The notes: a model not told the origin generated them from the sequence alone. DNA of 6,611 bases from Deltaproteobacteria bacterium (GCA_029857975.1 JAOUFX010000165.1:1-6611); one strand, 5' to 3'; numbered from the stretch's first letter, positions 1 through 6,398 are shown. Program-made: numbers and translations.

Positions 1-603
1 ATGAAACGTTTTGGAATTCCGTGGCAAGCGGGGGAAAATTTATCGATCGCCATCGGCCAGGGGTTCAATTTAGTCACTCCTCTTCAGGTTGCCTGTACGC
101 TTTCTGCTTTGGCCAACGGAGGAAAGCTTTACCGCCCCCGGATCGTCCAAGCCATCAAAGCCCCCCATGGAGAAACGCTGAAAGAATTCCCGCCGGAAAA
201 TGCGAAAACTCTTCATATTTCACCGGAGACTCTCGAAATCCTTCGGGAGGCTTTATGGGGAGTGGTGAATGCTCCCGGCGGTACCGGCAGTAAGGCCCGT
301 ATCGATGGATTCGACGTGGCGGGTAAGACCGGTACGGCCCAGGTTGTCCAACGCCGAGAAGGCCGGGGCGAATCTTCCCCCGCCGAGCAGCAGGACCACG
401 CCTGGTTTGTCTGCTTCGCTCCCGCCCGCCAACCGCAGATCACCATCGTTGCCCTGATTGAACACGGAGGACATGGAGGTGCGGTCGCCGCCCCGGTAGC
501 GAAGAAGGTGCTGGAATATTATTACCTCCGCCAAAAAATGAAAGCCCCCTCCCCGTTACAAATCGCTTGGCAAGCTTCTGCCGCTCAATCTGAGGGAAGG
601 TGA
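1..603 (+). CDS. mrdA: Penicillin-binding protein 2 (elongasome transpeptidase), C-terminal part
   Basis: PBP2 cross-links newly made lateral-wall peptidoglycan in the periplasm, in complex with RodA. What is visible is the last 200 residues of the transpeptidase domain. The segment GENLSIAIGQG (11-21) followed by TPLQ is the conserved stretch before the third active-site motif. KTGT at 109-112 is that motif, and HAWFVCFAP (133-141) is the usual strand after it. The catalytic SxxK serine, the SxN motif, the N-terminal membrane anchor and the dimerisation domain lie upstream of the window, so the ATG at base 1 is an internal methionine and not the true start. A full PBP2 is about 600-650 residues, so roughly two thirds is missing here. 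The stop is three bases before rodA, the standard mrdA-rodA operon order. FtsI-type PBP3 is the alternative, but the rodA neighbour argues for PBP2. Confidence 0.93.
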   Translation: MKRFGIPWQAGENLSIAIGQGFNLVTPLQVACTLSALANGGKLYRPRIVQAIKAPHGETLKEFPPENAKTLHISPETLEILREALWGVVNAPGGTGSKARIDGFDVAGKTGTAQVVQRREGRGESSPAEQQDHAWFVCFAPARQPQITIVALIEHGGHGGAVAAPVAKKVLEYYYLRQKMKAPSPLQIAWQASAAQSEGR

Positions 604-606
604 AAC

Positions 607-1710
607 ATGTTCGACCGACGCCTCATCATGAATTTCGACTGGACGCTTTTGGTGACGGTGGTGCTCCTTGCGGTCATCGGCGTGGTCAACATCTATAGCT
701 CTACCTTTCCCCACACGGGAATTTTTAAATCCCTCTACATAAAACAAATTTACTGGCTTCTCTTAGGGTTGGCGCTGATGTTTCTCATTCTGTCCTTCAA
801 TTACCACACGTTTATTCGCTATGCCTATCCGTTTCTCCTTTTCTGCCTGATTCTTTTAACCCTGGTCATGCTCTTTGGACGATATACTTCCGGTTCCCAG
901 CGTTGGCTGCAACTCGGTTTTATCTCCTTTCAGCCTTCGGAATTAACCAAGATTGCCCTGATCCTTGCCCTCACTCGCTTTTTTACGGAAGATGATAACC
1001 CTCACGGCTATGGGCTTCGCGAACTATTCGTCCCTTTTTTGATTTTAATTATCCCGGCTATCCTGGTGTTCAAACAACCTGATTTGGGAACCGTCGTTTT
1101 GTTGGTTCTCATCTATGTCTCTATCCTCGCTTTCCTCGGCGTCCATCTCCGAACCTGGATAACGCTGGGAGTCGGTTGCGCGGTCCTCGCTCCCTTGCTT
1201 TGGCATTTTCTTAAAGATTACCAGAAAACGCGCCTGCTGACCTTTCTCAACCCGGACCTCGATCCTTTGAAGACCGGATACCATATCATTCAGTCCAAGA
1301 TCGCCGTCGGCTCGGGGACCTTTCTCGGCAAGGGTTTTCTTAAGGGAACGCAAAGTCAGCTTCACTTTTTACCCGAACAACATACGGATTTCATCTTCTC
1401 GGTTCTGGCTGAAGAATGGGGTTTCTTAGGTTCTTTCTTCCTGCTTTTCCTTATCCTGCTTCTCATCTCCCGAGGATTGAGGATCGCCTACACTTCGAAA
1501 GATCGGGCGGGCGCGATTTTGGCCATCGGCATTTGCGCCATGATATTCTGGCAGTCTTTTATCAATTTGGGAATGGTAGTGGGAATCGTGCCCGTGGTGG
1601 GAGTACCGCTGCCCTTATTAAGCTATGGAGGAACTTCCGTTGTTACTACCTTTATCGGCATCGGGATTTTGATGAACATCAGCATGCGCCGGTTCATGCT
1701 CAGCCGTTAA
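607..1710 (+). CDS. rodA: RodA, SEDS-family peptidoglycan glycosyltransferase
   Basis: RodA polymerises lipid II into glycan strands at the inner membrane during cell elongation, paired with the PBP2 encoded just upstream. The 367-residue product is very hydrophobic, with about ten membrane segments, which is the normal size for RodA. SEDS signatures are in order: FQPSELTK (108-115), QPDLGT (157-162), LPEQHTDFIFS (255-265) and PLPLLSYGGTS (334-344). Asp261 in the EQHTD motif corresponds to the catalytic aspartate known from characterised RodA proteins. The ATG at 607 follows an AGGGAAGGTGA Shine-Dalgarno-like stretch that overlaps the mrdA stop, which suggests translational coupling; ATG at 628 is a weaker alternative start. 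FtsW is the close paralogue, but the mrdA partner makes RodA the better name. No intrinsic terminator is visible downstream. Confidence 0.96.
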   Translation: MFDRRLIMNFDWTLLVTVVLLAVIGVVNIYSSTFPHTGIFKSLYIKQIYWLLLGLALMFLILSFNYHTFIRYAYPFLLFCLILLTLVMLFGRYTSGSQRWLQLGFISFQPSELTKIALILALTRFFTEDDNPHGYGLRELFVPFLILIIPAILVFKQPDLGTVVLLVLIYVSILAFLGVHLRTWITLGVGCAVLAPLLWHFLKDYQKTRLLTFLNPDLDPLKTGYHIIQSKIAVGSGTFLGKGFLKGTQSQLHFLPEQHTDFIFSVLAEEWGFLGSFFLLFLILLLISRGLRIAYTSKDRAGAILAIGICAMIFWQSFINLGMVVGIVPVVGVPLPLLSYGGTSVVTTFIGIGILMNISMRRFMLSR

Positions 1711-1743
1711 AATAGAAAAAAAAGACCAGGTAAATAATTTGTA

Positions 1744-1770
1744 CCGTTCAAATTCCCCGTTCAAATTCCC
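1744..1770. repeat. 13-bp tandem direct repeat next to a promoter
   Basis: The unit CCGTTCAAATTCC occurs twice head to tail (1744-1756 and 1757-1769) with one more base of a third copy. It ends exactly where the -35 hexamer of the predicted NIPSNAP promoter begins. Two identical sites just above over one turn apart, directly upstream of -35, are where activator half-sites or an UP-like element would sit. A chance slippage duplication is also possible. Confidence 0.85.
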
Positions 1771-1799
1771 TTGACGCCTAATCGCCTTCCCAGTATACT
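1771..1799 (+). promoter_or_regulatory. Sigma70-type promoter of the NIPSNAP gene
   Basis: TTGACG (1771-1776) and TATACT (1794-1799) each match the housekeeping consensus in five of six positions, and the spacer is the optimal 17 bp. Transcription would start near 1806, giving an untranslated leader of about 50 bases before the ATG at 1858. The -35 box coincides with a TTG triplet in frame with the downstream gene, which is why a 29-residue longer protein can be drawn there. If this is the promoter, that extension cannot be translated. Confidence 0.7.
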
Positions 1800-1842
1800 C
1801 ACAGAACTAAAAACCAAGCTGCTATTAAAAACGGACCGAACG

Positions 1843-1849
1843 AAAGGAG
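1843..1849 (+). promoter_or_regulatory. Ribosome binding site deciding the NIPSNAP start
   Basis: AAAGGAG lies eight bases before the ATG at 1858, near-ideal spacing. It fixes that ATG as the start rather than the upstream in-frame TTG at 1771, which has no comparable Shine-Dalgarno. Confidence 0.85.
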
Positions 1850-1857
1850 TCTCAACG

Positions 1858-2475
1858 ATGATTTATGAAATCCGCACGTACGGCATCATCCCAGGAAGCT
1901 TAGCCGAGGTCGAGAAGCGCTTCGGCGAGGGGTACGAGTACCGCAAGAAGTACTCGGAACTGGCTGCTTTCTGGCACACGGAGATTGGCCCGCTGAACGA
2001 GATCATCCACGTCTGGCCCTACCAGGATCTCGGCGAGCGAGCCCGTATTCGGGCCGAATTCGCCAAGGAGCCGAACTGGCCGCCAAAGCTCGCCGAGTTT
2101 ATCCGCTCCATGCACTCGGAGATCCTGGTCCCCTTCCCGTTCTCGCCGCTGCTCACGCCGGGCAAGCTCGGACCGATCTACGAGATGCGCATCTACACGA
2201 TCAAGCCCGGTACCCTACCCGACATCATGAAGAGCTGGGAAGCTAAGCTCCCCGAGCGCCTGAAGCTTTCGCCACTCGCCGTTGCCGGCAACGTAGATCT
2301 GGGCGAAGCCAATCGCTTCATCCACATCTGGGCATACCATAGTCTTGCCCAGCGTGCCGAGGTCCGTGCCAAAGCCGTACAGCTCGGCGTGTGGCCGCCG
2401 GGAGGAGGTGCCGGGCGCCTGCTGACCCAGGCGAATAAAATCATGCTGCCGGCCGCCTTTTCCCCGATGCAGTAG
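1858..2475 (+). CDS. NIPSNAP family protein with two tandem NIPSNAP domains
   Basis: This 205-residue protein carries two copies of the NIPSNAP fold, a dimeric alpha-beta-barrel ferredoxin-like fold. Copy one runs about 2-97 and copy two about 107-203. Matching landmarks are IYEIRTY (2-8) with IYEMRIY (107-113), IIHVWPYQDLGERARIR (49-65) with FIHIWAYHSLAQRAEVR (154-170), and the closing FSP at 95-97 and 201-203. No signal peptide or membrane segment is seen, so it should be cytoplasmic. The biochemical function of bacterial members is mostly unknown; the fold is shared with small mono-oxygenases and ligand-binding proteins, but I see no defined catalytic residues. Sampled lines are about 60-63% GC with strong G/C third positions, against about 47-48% in rodA, which hints at separate acquisition. 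It has its own promoter and sits 140 bases before the TAXI transporter genes. Confidence 0.9.
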   Translation: MIYEIRTYGIIPGSLAEVEKRFGEGYEYRKKYSELAAFWHTEIGPLNEIIHVWPYQDLGERARIRAEFAKEPNWPPKLAEFIRSMHSEILVPFPFSPLLTPGKLGPIYEMRIYTIKPGTLPDIMKSWEAKLPERLKLSPLAVAGNVDLGEANRFIHIWAYHSLAQRAEVRAKAVQLGVWPPGGGAGRLLTQANKIMLPAAFSPMQ

Positions 2476-2546
2476 CAGCGTGGCGACGTTGCCGACTATT
2501 GTATAGGAACCCTTCAAAGGCAACAAAAAAATATTTATTAAACTTA

Positions 2547-2593
2547 GCTGAAACCTCTGAGGGGAATAAAGAAATGAAGAATAAGGTTTCAGC
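2547..2593 (+). promoter_or_regulatory. 10-bp inverted repeat in the leader of the TAXI gene
   Basis: GCTGAAACCT (2547-2556) and AGGTTTCAGC (2584-2593) are perfect reverse complements separated by 27 bases. The structure ends nine bases before the AAAGGAGG Shine-Dalgarno (2603-2610) of the binding-protein gene. As RNA it would form a leader stem-loop; as DNA it could be an operator with widely spaced half-sites. There is no U-run after it, so it is not an intrinsic terminator. Confidence 0.6.
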
Positions 2594-2603
2594 CCAAAAC
2601 TGA
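2574..2603 (+). CDS. Possible nine-codon leader ORF before the TAXI gene
   Basis: An ATG at 2574 opens a short frame reading MKNKVSAQN and ending with TGA at 2601-2603, whose last base is the first base of the next gene's Shine-Dalgarno. A purine-rich GAGGGG (2559-2564) upstream could serve as its ribosome site. The 3' arm of the leader inverted repeat lies inside this frame, so ribosomes on it would disrupt the hairpin. Frames this short arise easily by chance, and the peptide has no run of a regulatory amino acid, so the call is tentative. Confidence 0.2.
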   Translation: MKNKVSAQN

Positions 2604-2615
2604 AAGGAGGTAGAC

Positions 2616-3776
2616 ATGAGCAAGAGCAAAAATTTTTTAGGGCTGTTGACGCTATGTTTCGTTATGGCAAGTGTGTTTGTATTGGGTGGCCATCCCTTGC
2701 GGGCGACGGCGGCCGAGCTCCCCAAGATGATGACCTGGACCGCTTATGATGTAGGATCCTCTGGGTACATGATGGCAGGATTCATCGGCGAGTCCCTCTG
2801 GGAGAAGTATAAGATTAAAGTCAGGATCATCCCGGCGGGTACGGATCTGCCCAGGGTTTTTCCCCTTCGTCTCAAGGATGCAGATTTCGCTTTCCACGGC
2901 GTGGGATCCTATTTTATGCAAGAAGGGATGTTTGATTATTCGAATATGGAATGGGGGCCCCAGCCCGTGCGCGCCCTCTATTTTGCCCAGCATGCCGGTC
3001 TGGCCCTCGGGCTTCGGGGGGATTCGGACATCAAAACATTGGCGGACTTGAAAGGGAAGCGGGTCGCCTATTATCCGACCATGTCGTTGACGCTGATCTG
3101 CGAGGCCCATCTCGCCTTTGCCGGCCTCACCTGGAAGGACGTGCAGAAGGTGCAAGTTCCCTCCTACGTGACGGCCATGAATATGGTCAATGAAGGAAAA
3201 ATCGACACGGCGCACATCAATCCCACCGCTTCCAAGGCGTACGAGTTCGAAGCCATGCCTCAAGGCTTACGCTTCATCCCGGTTCCCCGTTCCGATAAAG
3301 CGGGGTGGGCGCGGGTGAAAAAACTGGCCCCTATGTATTCACCGATGAACTGCAAGATCGGGGCCGGACTCCCGAAAGATAAGCCCCTCGAGACCATCAC
3401 CCAGGCTTATCCCATCGTCATCGCTTATAACTTCACTTCAGCCGACAAAGTATACACGATGACGAAACTTTTGCATGAGGCCTTTCCCGTCTATTCCCAG
3501 AAACACAAATCCTTGGCCGCTTACTGGCCGATGGAAACCGCTTTAGAGCTTTACGACGAGTATCCTCTCCCCCTCCATGAAGGTGCCATCCGGTATCTGA
3601 AGGAGATCGGGAAGTGGACCCCGGAGCGGGAGGCGAAAAATAACCAATATCTTAAACGTCAAAAGGATTTAAGGAAGCTGTTTGACAAAGTGAAAGCGCA
3701 GGCGACAGAAAAGAAAATGACCCCCAAGGACTTTCCCAAGTTCTGGCTGGAAAAGAGAGCCGCAGCCGGATTCTAA
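2616..3776 (+). CDS. TAXI family TRAP transporter solute-binding protein
   Basis: This is the periplasmic substrate-capturing subunit of a TAXI-type TRAP transporter, which hands an organic solute to the fused permease encoded next. A Sec signal peptide is clear: MSKSKN, a hydrophobic core at about 7-25, and a likely cleavage at A32 or A33 before ELPKMM. The mature protein has the TAXI layout: a glycine-rich WTAYDVGSSGY start (41-51), an IIPAGTDLPRVFPL segment (71-84), a DADFAFHG strand (88-95), and a DLKGKRVAYYP domain-two start (144-154). At 386 residues it is longer than the usual 320-340, with a lysine-rich tail after about 340. The ATG at 2616 follows AAAGGAGG by five bases, so the start is firm. 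Cys14 is not in a valid lipobox. The substrate cannot be read from sequence; known or suspected TAXI ligands are small carboxylates and amino acids such as glutamate. Confidence 0.92.
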   Translation: MSKSKNFLGLLTLCFVMASVFVLGGHPLRATAAELPKMMTWTAYDVGSSGYMMAGFIGESLWEKYKIKVRIIPAGTDLPRVFPLRLKDADFAFHGVGSYFMQEGMFDYSNMEWGPQPVRALYFAQHAGLALGLRGDSDIKTLADLKGKRVAYYPTMSLTLICEAHLAFAGLTWKDVQKVQVPSYVTAMNMVNEGKIDTAHINPTASKAYEFEAMPQGLRFIPVPRSDKAGWARVKKLAPMYSPMNCKIGAGLPKDKPLETITQAYPIVIAYNFTSADKVYTMTKLLHEAFPVYSQKHKSLAAYWPMETALELYDEYPLPLHEGAIRYLKEIGKWTPEREAKNNQYLKRQKDLRKLFDKVKAQATEKKMTPKDFPKFWLEKRAAAGF

Positions 3777-3805
3777 TCCGTATCTGATCATGCTATAGAT
3801 TGTCT

Positions 3806-3837
3806 GGGGGGGTGAGGAGAATTCTTCTCACCCCCCC
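3806..3837 (+). promoter_or_regulatory. Strong intercistronic hairpin between binding protein and permease genes
   Basis: Seven G (3806-3812) pair with seven of the nine C at 3831-3839, then TGAG (3813-3816) with CTCA (3827-3830), a G-T pair, and the palindrome AGAATTCT (3818-3825) at the tip. That gives a nearly uninterrupted stem of about 14-15 pairs. It is followed by two unpaired C and eight A, not U, so it is not a classical intrinsic terminator on the plus strand, nor on the minus strand. Such structures between a binding-protein gene and its permease are known to protect the upstream mRNA from 3' exonucleases and lower downstream expression. Confidence 0.75.
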
Positions 3838-3858
3838 CCAAAAAAAATGGCGTTGTTC

Positions 3859-3865
3859 AAGGGAG
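3859..3865 (+). promoter_or_regulatory. Ribosome binding site deciding the permease start
   Basis: AAGGGAG precedes the ATG at 3874 by eight bases. The earlier in-frame ATG at 3847 sits directly on an A8 run after the C-run of the hairpin and has no Shine-Dalgarno, so 3874 is the preferred start. Confidence 0.7.
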
Positions 3866-3873
3866 TGGAATCA

Positions 3874-5805
3874 ATGAACGAGGGAAAAAACCTGCGCCCG
3901 GAAAACCTCATCGAAAAAAGATACCGAACCATCAGCGGCCCCCTGCGATGGGTCATGACGGCCTTTTCGTTCATCGGCATTCTTCTCGCCATCTATCAAA
4001 TCTTTCACTTCCGCTTTTCCGGCATCATGATCATGGACAACTCTTTCCTCTATCTCTTACTCGCGTTATATCTCCCCCAGGCCTTCCTGCTTTTCCCCCT
4101 CAAGAAAAACTCCGGCAGCAAGGCCGTTTTCGGGGTAGACTCCTTTCTGGCAATTTTAGCCTTCGCCATCCCCGTGGCCTATGCTTACCAGGGATACACC
4201 ATCATTGAGCGGGGATGGGGGTATGTTGCGCCGCCGGACATGACCGTCATGGCGTTCATTCTCTGGATGATCATCATCGAGGCCGTGCGGCGAACCACCG
4301 GCCTGGTCTTGTCTCTCGTCATCATTTTCTTCTCTTTCTACCCCTTATTTGCTCCCTACATGCCGGCCTTTCTGGAAGGGCACGGCCGTTCCTTTGTGAC
4401 CACCGCCGCTTTCCATTCCCTGAGTGTGGACAGCATTTTAGGAATTCCTCTCCGGGTCTTCGGGCAATTGCTGATCGGCTTCATGCTCTTCGGGGTCGCG
4501 CTGCAGGCCACCGGAGGCGGGAAATTTTTCCTCAACCTCTCCTTTGCTCTTTTGGGGGGCACTCGCGGAGGGCCATCGAAGGTCGCGGTCCTGGCCAGCG
4601 CGCTTTTCGGATCCATGAGCGGCAGCGTCATCTCCAACGTGATTACTACCGGTTCTATAACCATTCCCGCGATGAAAAAAGCCGGTTATCCCCCGCATTA
4701 CGCCGGGGCCATCGAAGCCTGCTCTTCCACCGGTGGCGTGCTGATGCCTCCGGTCATGGGGGCCACGGCATTCGTCATGGCCGCCTTTCTCGAAATGTCT
4801 TACGCCAAAATCGCCCTCGCCGCGGCCATCCCTTCCCTCCTATACTACCTCGGCCTGCTGATTCAGGTGGATGGGTTTGCGGCCAAGAAGGGGTTTGCCG
4901 GACTTCCCCGCCAGGAAATTCCGCCTCTCGGAAAAACCCTGAAGGAGGGGTGGTTTTACCCTTTGGCTTTGATCGTCCTCATGTATTTCTTATTTGCGTT
5001 GCGGGTGGAGAGCCAGGCACCCTTTTATGCCATCGCCATTCTCATCGGGGTAGCCATGTTCCGGAAAGAAACCAGGTTTACGCTCCGGAGTTTTTGTGAA
5101 TTTATCGAATCGACCGGAAAATTCCTGTGCGAGCTGGTGGCCATCCTGGCCGGGGTGGGAATGATTATGGGGTCTCTCTCCCTGACCGGCGTAGCGGGCA
5201 GCTTCGCCAGGGAACTGGTGTCGTTTTCCGGGGGGAGCATGGTGTTCATGCTCATTCTCGGCGCGGCGGCCAGCTTCGTCCTCGGAATGGGGATGACGAT
5301 CACCGCCTGTTATGTCTTTCTGGCGCTGGTGCTGGCGCCCGGGCTGGTTCAGCTGGGGCTGAACGAGCTGGCCGTTCATCTCTTCGTCATGTACTGGGGA
5401 ATGATCTCTTTCATCACCCCGCCGGTGGCCCTGGCGGCCTTTCCCGCGGCCACGATCGCCCAAACTTCTCCCATGAAGGTTGGGATCACAGCCTCCCGCT
5501 TGGGAGGGGTGATCTATATTTTGCCTTTCATCTTTGTTTTCAATCCTGCCTTAATCCTTCAGGGATCGCCGGGCCACGTTCTGCAGGCAGTTATCTCGAC
5601 TGCTTTAGGGGTTATCCTTATCGGTTCGACCTTCGAAGGTTATTTGGTAGGGGTGGGGCGGCTTACTTGGGTTTATCGGGTTCTATTTTTTATTGCCGGG
5701 GTCTTTTTATCGGTCCCGGAATGGAAAACAGACCTTTTAGGTTTGATCATAGCTTCCGCCGCTTTTTTCTATTCTCGGTTATCGAGAACGGCGGAAAAAA
5801 CGTAG
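3874..5805 (+). CDS. TRAP transporter fused permease (DctQM-like), TAXI type
   Basis: This inner-membrane protein moves the solute delivered by the TAXI binding protein, driven by a Na+ or H+ gradient. The 643 residues combine a small DctQ-like N-terminal part (about 1-160, four or so membrane segments) with a large DctM-like part (about 170-560), plus extra hydrophobic segments at the C-terminus. The first DctM hairpin motif is textbook: GSMSGSVISNVITTGSITIP (246-265), then MKKAGYPPHYAGAIEA (267-282) and STGGVLMPPVMGA (285-297). The second repeat has GMGMTITACYV (471-481) and WGMISFITPPVALAA (508-522). Length matches fused TAXI permeases of about 620-700. It lies 97 bases after the binding-protein gene with a strong hairpin between, in one probable operon. 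A start at 3847 would add nine residues. Substrate is unknown. Confidence 0.93.
   Translation: MNEGKNLRPENLIEKRYRTISGPLRWVMTAFSFIGILLAIYQIFHFRFSGIMIMDNSFLYLLLALYLPQAFLLFPLKKNSGSKAVFGVDSFLAILAFAIPVAYAYQGYTIIERGWGYVAPPDMTVMAFILWMIIIEAVRRTTGLVLSLVIIFFSFYPLFAPYMPAFLEGHGRSFVTTAAFHSLSVDSILGIPLRVFGQLLIGFMLFGVALQATGGGKFFLNLSFALLGGTRGGPSKVAVLASALFGSMSGSVISNVITTGSITIPAMKKAGYPPHYAGAIEACSSTGGVLMPPVMGATAFVMAAFLEMSYAKIALAAAIPSLLYYLGLLIQVDGFAAKKGFAGLPRQEIPPLGKTLKEGWFYPLALIVLMYFLFALRVESQAPFYAIAILIGVAMFRKETRFTLRSFCEFIESTGKFLCELVAILAGVGMIMGSLSLTGVAGSFARELVSFSGGSMVFMLILGAAASFVLGMGMTITACYVFLALVLAPGLVQLGLNELAVHLFVMYWGMISFITPPVALAAFPAATIAQTSPMKVGITASRLGGVIYILPFIFVFNPALILQGSPGHVLQAVISTALGVILIGSTFEGYLVGVGRLTWVYRVLFFIAGVFLSVPEWKTDLLGLIIASAAFFYSRLSRTAEKT
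5754..5796. repeat. Nested inverted repeats overlapping the permease 3' end
   Basis: TTCCGCCG (5754-5761) and CGGCGGAA (5789-5796) form an outer 8-bp repeat, and TTCTCG (5772-5777) with CGAGAA (5783-5788) an inner 6-bp hairpin with a five-base loop. All of it lies in the last coding codons. The outer right arm runs into AAAA, so there is no U-tract in either direction. It may protect the mRNA end, but codon constraints could also explain it. Confidence 0.5.
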
Positions 5806-5819
5806 CGCAGAGTCTGATA

Positions 5820-5842
5820 GGCAGGCTCTTTCTGACCCTGCC
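5820..5842. terminator. Weak hairpin between convergent permease and flavodoxin genes
   Basis: GGCAGG (5820-5825) pairs with CCTGCC (5837-5842) around an 11-base loop. It sits in the 59-base gap between two converging stop codons, where a bidirectional terminator would be expected. The following GTTATT is only weakly U-rich and the minus-strand side has no U-run, so termination activity is uncertain. Confidence 0.3.
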
Positions 5843-5864
5843 GTTATTGGGAGAATTTGAATAT

Positions 5865-6398
5865 CTATCCCTTCAGCAAAAGCTTGGCCGCATCTTGCTT
5901 TATCTTTTTTAAATCCTCTTCGCTGGGCCGCCCCCTGATATCCCCCAATCTTCCCTGGGTGCTATTTTCCTCTGAACCATGGAACTCCCCGATAACATAC
6001 CATTCGTCGAGCACTGTAAACCCTAAGTGCTCAAAAAATTGGCCGGCATACTTACCGGCGGGAATTACCTCGTTGATCCCTGTATGAGGTCCTGAATAGG
6101 TGCAAAAGATTAGCGCATTCTTTCCTGAAATCTTGGGGGCGCTTGTTTTCACGAATTTCTTTTGCCGGTACTCGCCGAATTTGCTCTTTAAAAAGGCATC
6201 AACAGGTTCAGGGGGGTGCCACTGATAAGAAGGGAAGCCTACACAAACTAAGTCAAAATCGTAAAAATCAATGTCCTTAGCATCTTCCGTCCTTTTACAC
6301 AGAACCTTGACCCCGGACTGCTCTAAGCCTTCTTTGATGGCCAGGGCCACCTTTTCAGTGTTTCCGGTTTTTGACCAGTAAATTACCACGGCCTTCAT
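5865..6398 (-). CDS. Flavodoxin family protein (FMN-binding)
   Basis: A 177-residue cytoplasmic flavodoxin fold that would carry electrons through bound FMN. The N-terminal strand and phosphate loop are clear: VVIYWSKTGNTEKVA (4-18), with the S/T-x-TGNT signature at 9-14. The region GFPSYQWHPPEP (54-65) matches the first isoalloxazine loop and TYSGPHTGINEV (100-111) the second. The C-terminal EWYVIGEFHG (132-141) and GRLGDIRGRPSEEDL (149-163) resemble a stand-alone flavodoxin group common in anaerobes, distinct from electron-carrier flavodoxins FldA. Trp60 and Tyr58 could flank the flavin. Its ATG follows an AGAGGG Shine-Dalgarno-like stretch (6403-6408 on the opposite strand). It converges on the TRAP operon, so it is a separate transcription unit. 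Electron donor and acceptor are unknown. Confidence 0.88.
   Translation of the reverse strand: MKAVVIYWSKTGNTEKVALAIKEGLEQSGVKVLCKRTEDAKDIDFYDFDLVCVGFPSYQWHPPEPVDAFLKSKFGEYRQKKFVKTSAPKISGKNALIFCTYSGPHTGINEVIPAGKYAGQFFEHLGFTVLDEWYVIGEFHGSEENSTQGRLGDIRGRPSEEDLKKIKQDAAKLLLKG

Noticed and set aside
1771..1857. N-terminal extension of the NIPSNAP protein from a TTG start
   Set aside because: The TTG is part of a near-consensus -35 box, the extra residues do not fit the NIPSNAP fold, and a strong Shine-Dalgarno precedes the ATG at 1858.
2481..2494. Sigma54-like TGGC...TTGC element upstream of the TAXI gene
   Set aside because: The GG and GC doublets are only seven bases apart instead of the required ten.
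2488..2524. GTTGCC / GGCAAC repeat followed by an A-run after the NIPSNAP gene
   Set aside because: Six pairs with a 25-base loop and no U-tract; too weak to call a terminator.
2513..2541. TTCAAA-17-TATTAA as a promoter for the TAXI gene
   Set aside because: Only four of six matches in each hexamer within an AT-rich stretch, where such matches are expected by chance.
2646..2660. Lipobox at Cys14 of the TAXI protein
   Set aside because: The preceding residues are LTL, and position -1 is not Gly, Ala or Ser; a normal signal peptidase I site follows at residues 30-33.
2652..3263. Long antisense open frame (203 codons) over the TAXI gene
   Set aside because: Shadow of a well-supported gene; the peptide is His- and Gly-rich with no recognisable domain.
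3806..3847. Intrinsic terminator between the TAXI genes
   Set aside because: The stem is strong, but it is followed by A rather than U on the plus strand, and on the minus strand the U-run precedes the stem.
3847..3873. Permease start at the ATG on the A8 run
   Set aside because: No Shine-Dalgarno and immediate proximity to a stable hairpin; the ATG at 3874 has AAGGGAG at eight bases.
4215..5099. Long overlapping plus-strand frame (294 codons) inside the permease gene
   Set aside because: Out-of-frame shadow rich in Arg, His and Gly, and the permease frame carries all TRAP motifs.
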